This document shows, one piece after another, positions 1 through 4,302 of a DNA stretch of 6,603 nucleotides. Position numbers and translations under genes: made by a program. This DNA comes from Candidatus Zambryskibacteria bacterium CG_4_9_14_3_um_filter_40_16 (GTDB lineage: Bacteria; Patescibacteriota; Minisyncoccia; Phycocordibacterales; Zambryskibacteraceae). Positions within the stretch are counted from its first letter, which is position 1, and every line of letters starts with the position of its first letter. The DNA lies in contig PFXE01000036.1 in assembly GCA_002791475.1 (NCBI GenBank), positions 1-6,603 on the forward strand. The letters are read 5' to 3'. A model generated the notes under the pieces. That model had not been told where the DNA came from and ran no database searches. It saw only the letters and a list, made by a program, of their open reading frames with translations.

Positions 1-89
1 TAAATGACGAGATGATTCTTAAGATTCAAAGTATTAACAATATAGAAGTTACGACATCTTTTAATCTCAATATATACCGTCCAAAATAA
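1..89 (+). CDS. C-terminal end of a protein entering from the left edge (partial)
   Basis: An open frame runs from base 3 to a TAA at 87-89, giving about 28 residues that end in IEVTTSFNLNIYRPK. The alternating polar and hydrophobic pattern looks like a terminal beta-strand region of a real protein, and the frame ends immediately before the hairpin at 91-117, as a gene tail would. It is convergent with the DUF6624 gene. The stretch is too short to name a family, and chance openness over 29 codons cannot be excluded in AT-rich DNA. Confidence 0.4.
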   Translation, partial: NDEMILKIQSINNIEVTTSFNLNIYRPK

Positions 90-117
90 GAAGACCACCG
101 ACTATGTCGGTGGTCTT
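82..117 (-). terminator. Rho-independent terminator, 12-bp stem, at convergent gene ends
   Basis: The arms at 91-102 and 106-117 are perfectly complementary over 12 bp with a 3-nt loop (TAT). Read on the minus strand, the stem is followed by CTTATTTTG, a moderately U-rich tail, so it best terminates the DUF6624 transcript. On the plus strand the stem is followed by GCGGAG with no U run, so it would be only a weak terminator or an RNA 3'-end stabiliser for the plus-strand gene ending at 89. Confidence 0.75.
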
Positions 118-130
118 GCGGAGTGGCTAC

Positions 131-170
131 TTCTCATTCATATAAAAAATAATATTGATATGAATGAGAA
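131..170. repeat. AT-rich 13-bp inverted repeat between the DUF6624 stop and the terminator
   Basis: The arms at 131-143 and 158-170 match perfectly, with a 14-nt A-rich loop. A further 5-bp pairing (122-126 with 172-176) could extend the structure, and it reaches the last base of the DUF6624 stop codon (176-178). Neither strand has a U run directly after it, so it is not a standard terminator. It could be an mRNA 3'-end structure or a remnant of a small repeat element. Confidence 0.5.
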
Positions 171-175
171 ACCAC

Positions 176-667
176 TTATTTATCAAAACCTCTTGCATAC
201 TCCTCTATAGTTCCCAATCCTACCCGTGCTCTCCGCTCATTAACATTTTCAGGCTCCTTAAGTGGAAGCGGAACAAACTTACCTTGTTCATTTTTTTTAA
301 ATTGAGTCCCGTATATCTGTTTTTTGCCCTCTTTCAAAAAAATCCTGTCTGTCAGATATGCAACCTGTTTGTGTTCTACTTCATCATTTCGTGCGGCTTC
401 TTGGAGAAGGTTCAGTGCTTTTTTTTGAAATTCAAGATCATGATCAGCATGCTGAGCTATAAGCCATGCTACTTTTGATACCTTCTTGCCAACTTTAGAA
501 ATGGTTGGCCAACCAATCGTATCAACTATCTTCTTCAGTCTTTTCGTATTTTCTATATCAATTTTATCATCCCATTGGATGTGACCATTGATCGCTCGTT
601 GTCGCATTTTCTGGTCTACCTCCATCATTTGCAAAAACTGTTTGATTATATCTTCGTATTTATTCAT
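176..667 (-). CDS. DUF6624 family protein
   Basis: This is a 163-residue soluble, mostly helical protein with no signal peptide or membrane segment. It carries the pattern I associate with DUF6624: GWP at 52-54, AWLIAQHADHD at 67-77, an AYLTDR segment at 103-108 and a YGTQ motif at 119-122. A conserved-looking tail follows, with a PLPL-PEN stretch and RRARVGLG. His73, Asp75 and Asp77 together with Gln117-Tyr119 could form a polar site, but no reaction is established for the family. The ATG at 667 is the first plausible start and has no Shine-Dalgarno. A -10-like TACTAT lies 8 nt upstream of the ATG, so the mRNA may be nearly leaderless. The gene begins 17 nt after the U-run of the precursor-peptide terminator, so it is either separately promoted or reached by read-through. 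A link to the graspetide locus rests on position only. Confidence 0.88.
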   Translation of the reverse strand: MNKYEDIIKQFLQMMEVDQKMRQRAINGHIQWDDKIDIENTKRLKKIVDTIGWPTISKVGKKVSKVAWLIAQHADHDLEFQKKALNLLQEAARNDEVEHKQVAYLTDRIFLKEGKKQIYGTQFKKNEQGKFVPLPLKEPENVNERRARVGLGTIEEYARGFDK

Positions 668-675
668 TTATAACC

Positions 676-681
676 ATAGTA
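676..681 (-). promoter_or_regulatory. Possible -10 element for the DUF6624 gene
   Basis: TACTAT on the minus strand matches four of six consensus -10 bases and sits 8 nt before the ATG at 667. The hydrolase gene at 2669 shows the same spacing. Any -35 would fall within the upstream terminator hairpin (TTGCAG, 18-nt spacer, three of six matches), so support is weak. Confidence 0.2.
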
Positions 682-683
682 AT

Positions 684-714
684 AAAAAAGCAAGTGGTTC
701 TGCAACCACTTGCT
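684..714 (-). terminator. Strong Rho-independent terminator of the graspetide operon
   Basis: The arms at 689-699 and 704-714 form an 11-bp perfect stem with a 4-nt loop. Read on the minus strand, six T residues follow immediately (684-689; the base nearest the stem can also pair), then ATTA. It lies 33 nt after the precursor-peptide stop. It would end the maturase-precursor mRNA and could protect the 3' end, where the precursor is encoded. Confidence 0.88.
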
Positions 715-746
715 CGGATCGGATCGAGGTGTTGTTATAACCACCA

Positions 747-920
747 TCAGTCCTGATCGTAGTCCCACTCCTTACTGTTGGGATTGCTGATCCACTGACT
801 TGTTGTGACCATCATCTCTTTCGGAACTTCACGCGGTTCTTCCGCAAAATGAAGACCCAGAGACTCCTCAACCAACACATCGTTCACACTGACTTCTTCG
901 AAACGACAGTCGTTCGTCAT
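747..920 (-). CDS. Candidate graspetide (omega-ester/amide RiPP) precursor peptide
   Basis: This is a 57-residue peptide, starting at ATG 920 and ending in TGA, 1 nt downstream of the ATP-grasp stop. An AAGGAG site at 927-932, inside the last codons of the maturase, is spaced 6 nt from the ATG, so the two genes are likely translationally coupled. The N-terminal part is acidic and leader-like (EEVSVNDVLVEESLGLHF, then AEEPREVPKEMM). The C-terminal part, from about residue 38, has a TTS cluster (T39, T40, S41), further S45 and S49, and ends KEWDYDQD, with E51, D53, D55 and D57 spaced alternately. Graspetide maturases join Thr/Ser hydroxyls or Lys amines to Asp/Glu side chains, and this tail has both donors and acceptors. 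It lacks the microviridin PFFARFLE leader and TxKxPSD core, so it would be a different core class. The leader/core boundary and ring pattern are unknown. It could instead be an unrelated small protein, but size, position and composition fit a precursor. Confidence 0.8.
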   Translation of the reverse strand: MTNDCRFEEVSVNDVLVEESLGLHFAEEPREVPKEMMVTTSQWISNPNSKEWDYDQD

Positions 921-921
921 T

Positions 922-1878
922 TTAAGCTCCTTGCAACATGGTTGCGATTGCGTGGCTGATGGGATGAGCTACAAGGTCTTCGATCCATAGCCACTGACCG
1001 TTGGGATTGATCTCTAGAAAAATGAACCGCTCATCTGGTGTAAAGATAATATCAATTGCACCAAATGTCAAACCCATCTTCCTGACTAATGCTATACACC
1101 TTTGTTGTATTTCTGTCGGCAGTTCAACTTTTTCGTGTCGAACCTTGGTAGGATCCCGTCGCCAATCGTGCCTTGTTTCCATGTTTTCTTGTGAATATTG
1201 GGCTACGGCAAAAACTTGATCGCCCAGAATGGTTACCCGTATTTCAAACTGTTTCTCAATGTACTTCTGAAACAAACACGGGGTTACGGAAACTCGAGAA
1301 ACGAGCTTGTCAAGCTCAAATTTCTTGATGGGTTTTGTCAGGAAAATCAATGGGGCATCGTTAGGCCTTTCAATATGACTCTTTGCTACGGGTTTGTACA
1401 CAATATCTCCATTCTCGTTCGCGAAGCGCCGTAGCGAATCTGGATTGTTGGTAACCAGCGTCTGAGGAAGTTCGAATCCTATCTCTTTTGCAATATAAAG
1501 CTGCCAAAGCTTATTCTCCGCCATACGATTAGCGAAAGGGTTATTCAACCACCTTACGGTGTCACCTAAATATCTCCACATTCCGTCAAAAACACACCGT
1601 TCCTCATTTTCTGCAAATACTCTCTTCCATTCCTCACCGCCTTCAGATCCACGTTTGTATCGAGGTCGACGATACCAGATTGAAGTAATATCTGAAAGTG
1701 AGAAAGCCTGCGAGTTGTTGAGAAAACTAATCGTCGAGCTCCCGTTCACGGGGTCGAATTCAAGAAATGATACTACACCCATTGTTCGAAGATTGAGAAC
1801 TTGATATGTTCCCAAAGGAAGATGGCTCACAACTCTTTGCACATGCAAATCATCTTCCGAAGAAAGAATGAGTATCAC
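922..1878 (-). CDS. ATP-grasp peptide maturase, MvdD/MdnC-like (graspetide synthetase)
   Basis: This 318-residue protein has the usual length for microviridin-type ATP-grasp ligases, which use ATP to activate Asp/Glu side chains of a precursor and form macrolactones or macrolactams. The N-terminal preATP-grasp half has the hallmark IWYRRP (67-72). NPFANRMAENKLWQLYIAKE follows at 113-132, with Lys123 a likely nucleotide contact. The ATP-grasp core has VYKPV (Lys162), the hinge QKYIEK at 204-209, EIRVTILGD at 212-220 and GAIDIIF with Asp276. The metal-binding FLEINPNG (Glu289, Asn291) and the family-typical QWLWIED (295-301) complete it. The start is GTG at 1878, chosen because AAAAAGGAGG ends 5 nt before it and the first beta strand begins at once. 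The gene directly precedes the precursor gene, the reverse of the usual microviridin order. Visibly higher GC and a strong Shine-Dalgarno set it apart from the AT-rich genes on the right. The MvdD versus MvdC assignment is by overall look. Whether it makes esters or amides cannot be read from sequence. Confidence 0.93.
   Translation of the reverse strand: MILILSSEDDLHVQRVVSHLPLGTYQVLNLRTMGVVSFLEFDPVNGSSTISFLNNSQAFSLSDITSIWYRRPRYKRGSEGGEEWKRVFAENEERCVFDGMWRYLGDTVRWLNNPFANRMAENKLWQLYIAKEIGFELPQTLVTNNPDSLRRFANENGDIVYKPVAKSHIERPNDAPLIFLTKPIKKFELDKLVSRVSVTPCLFQKYIEKQFEIRVTILGDQVFAVAQYSQENMETRHDWRRDPTKVRHEKVELPTEIQQRCIALVRKMGLTFGAIDIIFTPDERFIFLEINPNGQWLWIEDLVAHPISHAIATMLQGA
927..932 (-). promoter_or_regulatory. 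Ribosome binding site of the precursor gene, inside the maturase end
   Basis: AAGGAG on the minus strand overlaps the Gln-Gly-Ala codons at the end of the maturase and lies 6 nt before the precursor ATG. This near-consensus placement fixes the precursor start and implies coupling of the two genes. Confidence 0.85.
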
Positions 1879-1883
1879 AAGAA

Positions 1884-1893
1884 CCTCCTTTTT
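1884..1893 (-). promoter_or_regulatory. Strong Shine-Dalgarno deciding the GTG start of the maturase
   Basis: AAAAAGGAGG on the minus strand is followed by five bases and then GTG at 1876-1878. No ATG near the N terminus offers a better alternative. Confidence 0.85.
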
Positions 1894-1942
1894 GTAAAAA
1901 GTTCAGTGTTCATGAGCCTAAAAAGTTGAGCTCCCTACTTTT

Positions 1943-1971
1943 AAACTACCACAAAATTCAATATTTAACAA
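1943..1971 (-). promoter_or_regulatory. Putative sigma70-type promoter of the graspetide operon
   Basis: On the minus strand, TTGTTA (1966-1971) and TAGTTT (1943-1948) are separated by exactly 17 nt, and a TG dinucleotide precedes the -10 (TGG-TAGTTT). The start would fall near 1936, leaving a leader of about 57 nt. The leader contains a direct repeat TGAAC-AC-TGAAC (1901-1912) that could be an operator. The hexamers match consensus only partly, so this is a best guess. Confidence 0.35.
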
Positions 1972-1985
1972 ATGCCTGTATAAGC

Positions 1986-2081
1986 TTTTTCATCGACTTG
2001 AATCCGTGTGGCGATTGGTATGGCTTTGTAAGCAAGGAAGAGAGCCGTATCGTGGCTGAGATGATTGTTGAGATGCTCTGA
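1986..2081 (+). pseudogene. C-terminal remnant of a second ATP-grasp protein
   Basis: In the plus-strand frame ending at TGA 2079-2081, the translation contains FFIDLNPCGDWYGF followed by an amphipathic helix ending MIVEML. This parallels the C terminus of the intact maturase (FIFLEINPNGQW then a helix ending ATML). The metal-ligand Asn and the NPxGxW signature are recognisable, with Asp replacing Glu. The frame stays open back to 1872, but the upstream residues show no ATP-grasp character and there is no plausible start, so only about 31 codons of the old gene survive. A plus-strand terminator follows directly, as expected for a genuine gene end. It is oriented opposite to the intact maturase and overlaps that gene's likely promoter. 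It may come from a partner maturase of the same graspetide cluster or from an unrelated ATP-grasp ligase. Confidence 0.6.
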
Positions 2082-2107
2082 ACCACAAGTTCAGAGCATC
2101 TTTATTA
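2071..2107 (+). terminator. Hairpin terminator over two convergent stop codons
   Basis: The arms at 2071-2082 and 2090-2101 give a 12-bp stem with a 7-nt loop, followed on the plus strand by TTTATTATAT. The left arm contains the TGA (2079-2081) of the ATP-grasp remnant. The right-hand side contains the TGA (2091-2093) of the minus-strand hydrolase. The U-rich tail is on the plus side only, so it was probably the terminator of the lost plus-strand gene and may work weakly for the hydrolase mRNA. Confidence 0.65.
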
Positions 2108-2669
2108 TATATTTAACCCCTTTTAAATAATTAGGATGAGCTAAATTATGTCCGGCTTCTTTTATTAGATAAAAACTTTTCTTGCCCAGCCATTTTTTAT
2201 ATGATTCTTTTGCCACCTTGATTGCAATTTTCCAATCCTTTTTTCCTATTAGAAACCAAGCTTGGGCAGTTTGATCATCTGGAAAAGAATATTTTCTAAA
2301 ACTATTAAAAAGTTTTTTACCAAAATATTTTTTTGTTTCCTTTGGTATATATTTTAAATTTTCTTTAAAATAGGGTGATATTGAGCAAAAAATATACCCC
2401 TTCATATTCTTTTTAGATGAAAGGATTGATGCGACATAAGCGCCGAAAGAAAAACCCAGAATGTAACCATTCTGTATATTGTTCGGAATTTTTAAATCAG
2501 CTTGTTTAACATAATCATCCATACTCATCTTTGTTGACCAGTGGATGTTTACAGGCATAACTCTGAAGCCCAGATTACGAGCATACTTAATAAGCTCACT
2601 GTAGTTTCTTGCTCTGGTGGACTCCCCCATTCCGGGGATTATATATATTTTGGGCTTTATACCACGCAT
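2091..2669 (-). CDS. Small alpha/beta hydrolase (RBBP9/YdeN-like serine hydrolase)
   Basis: This 192-residue cytosolic protein has the small alpha/beta hydrolase fold. An N-terminal strand KIYIIPGMGES (7-17) supplies the oxyanion loop. The nucleophile elbow is GFSFGA with Ser74, the acid is Asp145 in LIGKKDWK, and the catalytic histidine is His174 in EAGHNLAHP. Length and triad spacing fit the RBBP9/YdeN type of single-domain hydrolase. Such enzymes cleave esters or peptide-like substrates, but the substrate here cannot be inferred. The ATG at 2669 is forced because the first beta strand starts by residue 7. No Shine-Dalgarno is present, but an extended -10 lies just upstream. The gene is AT-rich, unlike the maturase downstream. 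It lies about 210 nt upstream of the maturase on the same strand and is probably a separate unit. A role in peptide trimming is only a possibility. Confidence 0.85.
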   Translation of the reverse strand: MRGIKPKIYIIPGMGESTRARNYSELIKYARNLGFRVMPVNIHWSTKMSMDDYVKQADLKIPNNIQNGYILGFSFGAYVASILSSKKNMKGYIFCSISPYFKENLKYIPKETKKYFGKKLFNSFRKYSFPDDQTAQAWFLIGKKDWKIAIKVAKESYKKWLGKKSFYLIKEAGHNLAHPNYLKGVKYIIKML

Positions 2670-2677
2670 AGTTACAG

Positions 2678-2686
2678 ATTATCACA
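2678..2686 (-). promoter_or_regulatory. Extended -10 promoter giving a near-leaderless hydrolase mRNA
   Basis: TGTGATAAT on the minus strand matches the extended -10 pattern TGnTATAAT with one change. Its last base is 8 nt from the ATG at 2669, so transcription would start within a few bases of the start codon. No convincing -35 is present, which fits extended -10 promoters, and no ribosome site is present. Confidence 0.45.
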
Positions 2687-2745
2687 CATCAAGAGAGTGG
2701 AAAAAGAGGGGTGAAAATGGATGGGTTTACTTAAAAATCTGCATA

Positions 2746-2798
2746 CAAACAAAAAATCCCCATTGGGGATTTTGGGGATTTTGGGGATTTTTTGTTTG
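2746..2798. terminator. 16-bp inverted repeat with three tandem GGGGATTTT units
   Basis: The arms at 2746-2761 and 2783-2798 are perfectly complementary (16 bp). Between and into the right arm run three 9-bp copies of GGGGATTTT (2765-2773, 2774-2782, 2783-2791). The left arm can pair with any copy, giving alternative hairpins. A/T runs sit at the outer ends of the stem on both strands, so it can act as a terminator in either direction. In the minus direction it lies downstream of the remnant gene ending at 2866. Confidence 0.6.
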
Positions 2799-2842
2799 CC
2801 GTTTGTGCTTCAGGCTCTACGCCACACACTTTTTGTTCTACA

Positions 2843-2907
2843 TTCCGCGTATGTTCCGCGTGTGACTAAAACTCATTCCGCGTATATTTCCGTATCTGTG
2901 AAAGAAA
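2843..2907. repeat. 33-bp-period repeat, one intact and one degenerate copy
   Basis: The intact unit at 2843-2871 reads TTCCGCGTATG, TTCCGCGTGTG, ACTAAAA: two near-identical 11-mers and a tail. A degenerate copy starts 33 bp later at 2876. The same 29-bp unit occurs twice at 6478-6539. On the minus strand it carries GAGTTTTAG, which is the end of the remnant reading frame at 2866. Confidence 0.8.
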
Positions 2908-3075
2908 CATTACAAATATGAAACGACCTGGATCAACTGAGTTTATAAACTCATCTAGCAACACATTAAATTCCGATGCATTAGTAAAGAAGTCGCCATA
3001 GCGTTCATACGCATTCAAAAACATCTCTCGTTCACTTTCTATGATTTTGTCAAAAGCAAACTGTTTGAACCCTAT
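2866..3075 (-). pseudogene. Truncated remnant of an unrecognised gene
   Basis: A minus-strand frame is open from about 3075 to TAG 2866-2868. It translates to roughly 69 protein-like residues, including FDKIIESEREMFLNAYERYG, LLDEFINSVDPGRF and FVMFLSQIRKYTRNEF. The helical, charged, well-mixed composition looks like true coding sequence. The only in-frame ATG (3022-3024) would give 52 residues and has no proper ribosome site. A stop lies just upstream, and the terminator of the next gene abuts it, so the N-terminal part is probably lost or frameshifted. A short ATG frame starting near 3090 in another phase may be part of it. The final eight codons and stop come from the 33-bp repeat. I do not recognise the family. 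Confidence 0.45.
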
Positions 3076-3091
3076 TTATTAATTTTATCAT

Positions 3092-3130
3092 TTTTTCAAA
3101 AAACAAAGCCACCCACATAAGCGGGTGGCT
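3092..3130 (-). terminator. Rho-independent terminator of the synthetase-like gene
   Basis: The arms at 3107-3114 and 3123-3130 form an 8-bp GC-rich stem. On the minus strand the tail reads TTTGTTTTTTG, a textbook U-run. It begins 2 nt after the stop of the synthetase-like gene. Confidence 0.85.
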
Positions 3131-3132
3131 CA

Positions 3133-4212
3133 TTAAAACAAGCCTTTGAGTGTTGAGTAATCAAAACGCTCAGAGTTGAATACGTTGCTCAGCCCCTTTA
3201 TCAGATTCTGCTGGCTCAGGTGGCGCATTGCTTCTTGGACACTACCAGGCTTCTGTTCTGCCTTGAGAACAACTCGCTTAAGTAAATTGAATCTACGATG
3301 CTCAACGGTAGCTACTGAGTCATTTAGATTCGCCTCTTTCCTGTTCCAACCCATAGAACTAAGCAAGAGCAAGCGAAGCAAATCCCCGTTGTAGCCGAGA
3401 GTTCTCATCCTATCCAGACTCCACTTCTCTTTTTTGCCCGGATGGATAATAAGTGGAGAAACAATTAAGTCGGCGACAAATTCTGGCACTAATTCTAAAC
3501 AGAGCAGGTAAGCTGTTACCGCCTGCCTGAGAACTTGGTTTGTTATAACCGCTCGTAGTTGCCCATTACTCTGATTAGTTAGAACCAACGGAAGAAACGA
3601 CCAAAGGAATTCAACATCTATATTCCAGCTTCCAAAATGAAAACCCGTAGATCGCACTCTGGAAATAGGAATCCTCTGTTTGTGAATTTGGCTCACAAGC
3701 TCGTTGACTTCCTTTTGGTACCACCGGGGGTATACTCTGATTTGTTTAAAGGTGGTTTCTGGTTTGAGTGCATAGACTAAAGTCTCTACACTCGTGATTT
3801 TTGCCTCTAGACCACAGACTTTGCATACCACAGCTTCGCCGGTTCTCTTGAATGTCTTCTGTTTTGCATATTCAATCACACTGATTGGAATCGCTAAAAC
3901 ACCACAAGGGCACAGAAAACACTTTTGAGAAAGAACCGAAATCCTGTCCGAACTGCAGGCTTGCATTGCTTTAGCGAGCAAATTATTGCTGAAACTTTCG
4001 TCTGTAACTCGCTCACAACTAATCCCCAAGAAATCTAAGTTTGCAAGATACGCCCTTTCTTCTTCTAGCGAGGGTGCTCGCAAACCCAATTTCCCGTAAC
4101 AAAAAACTCCTTTTTCGCATGTCTGTATAGACAGACTGTCCACCAGAATTGGAGTTAACCAATACCCTAATGGATGAGAGTTTTTAACTGAAACCGGTAA
4201 TGAAAAAAACAT
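3133..4212 (-). CDS. Degenerate class I aminoacyl-tRNA synthetase-like protein with zinc ribbon
   Basis: This 359-residue protein starts at ATG 4212, chosen because GGAGGG lies 7 nt upstream; a TTG at 4227 overlaps that ribosome site. The layout recalls the catalytic domain of class Ia (Met/Leu-type) synthetases. An N-terminal strand leads to N-S-H-P-L-G-Y (11-17) where NGxxHIGH is expected. CPCG and CKVCG (Cys101/103 and Cys130/133) form a likely zinc ribbon. A PRWYQKEV segment then leads to ISR (183-185) and EFLWSFLP around Trp204. Next comes EKWSLD near 262-267 where KMSKS would be, and GDLLRLLLLSS (276-286), like the ADALR-type helix after it. Both ATP-binding signatures are degraded and the C-terminal anticodon region is short. 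It is therefore probably not a housekeeping synthetase. It may be a paralog that charges or binds something else, or a regulator. The gene has higher GC, like the graspetide genes, and stands as a single transcription unit with its own terminator. Family assignment is by motif order only. Confidence 0.5.
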   Translation of the reverse strand: MFFSLPVSVKNSHPLGYWLTPILVDSLSIQTCEKGVFCYGKLGLRAPSLEEERAYLANLDFLGISCERVTDESFSNNLLAKAMQACSSDRISVLSQKCFLCPCGVLAIPISVIEYAKQKTFKRTGEAVVCKVCGLEAKITSVETLVYALKPETTFKQIRVYPRWYQKEVNELVSQIHKQRIPISRVRSTGFHFGSWNIDVEFLWSFLPLVLTNQSNGQLRAVITNQVLRQAVTAYLLCLELVPEFVADLIVSPLIIHPGKKEKWSLDRMRTLGYNGDLLRLLLLSSMGWNRKEANLNDSVATVEHRRFNLLKRVVLKAEQKPGSVQEAMRHLSQQNLIKGLSNVFNSERFDYSTLKGLF

Positions 4213-4302
4213 TTGGTTACCCTCCAATTAGGCGTTATATTTCAAGGAACTCTAGGGACCCACAGATGAGTCCTGACCCCCTGTTGACATATTATTATAT
4301 AT
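4213..4302 (-). promoter_or_regulatory. Leader region of the synthetase-like gene with possible promoter and REP-like segment
   Basis: On the minus strand TATAAC (4234-4239) could be a -10, but no matching -35 is found. GGAGGG at about 4220-4225 is the ribosome site for the ATG at 4212. The stretch 4255-4281 carries GGGTC twice (GGGGGTCAGGACTCATC and GGGTCCC) with partly self-complementary ends. This recalls REP-type solo elements, but it occurs once here and is not proven. Confidence 0.3.

Noticed and set aside
164..478. Plus-strand open frame opposite the DUF6624 gene
   Set aside because: It lies wholly antisense to a well-conserved protein family, and its translation is low-complexity and Phe/Leu-rich with no recognisable motif.
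729..747. Palindromic GTTATAAC flanked by GGTG/CACC after the precursor stop as an operator
   Set aside because: The flanks are asymmetric, there is one copy only, and it lies inside the operon's 3' end with no promoter nearby. Not enough support.
747..2093. Alternative genetic code (TGA as Gly or Trp)
   Set aside because: TGA sits at natural ends of the precursor and hydrolase genes, and tryptophan is encoded by TGG throughout, so the standard code fits.
2617..2921. Plus-strand frames across the GGGGATTTT repeats
   Set aside because: The translation is driven by the tandem repeat (WGFWGF, GILGIL), and the frames overlap the hydrolase promoter and the interspersed repeat. They are not protein-like.
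4213..4227. TTG start at 4227 for the synthetase-like gene
   Set aside because: That codon overlaps the GGAGGG ribosome site that serves the ATG at 4212 with normal spacing.
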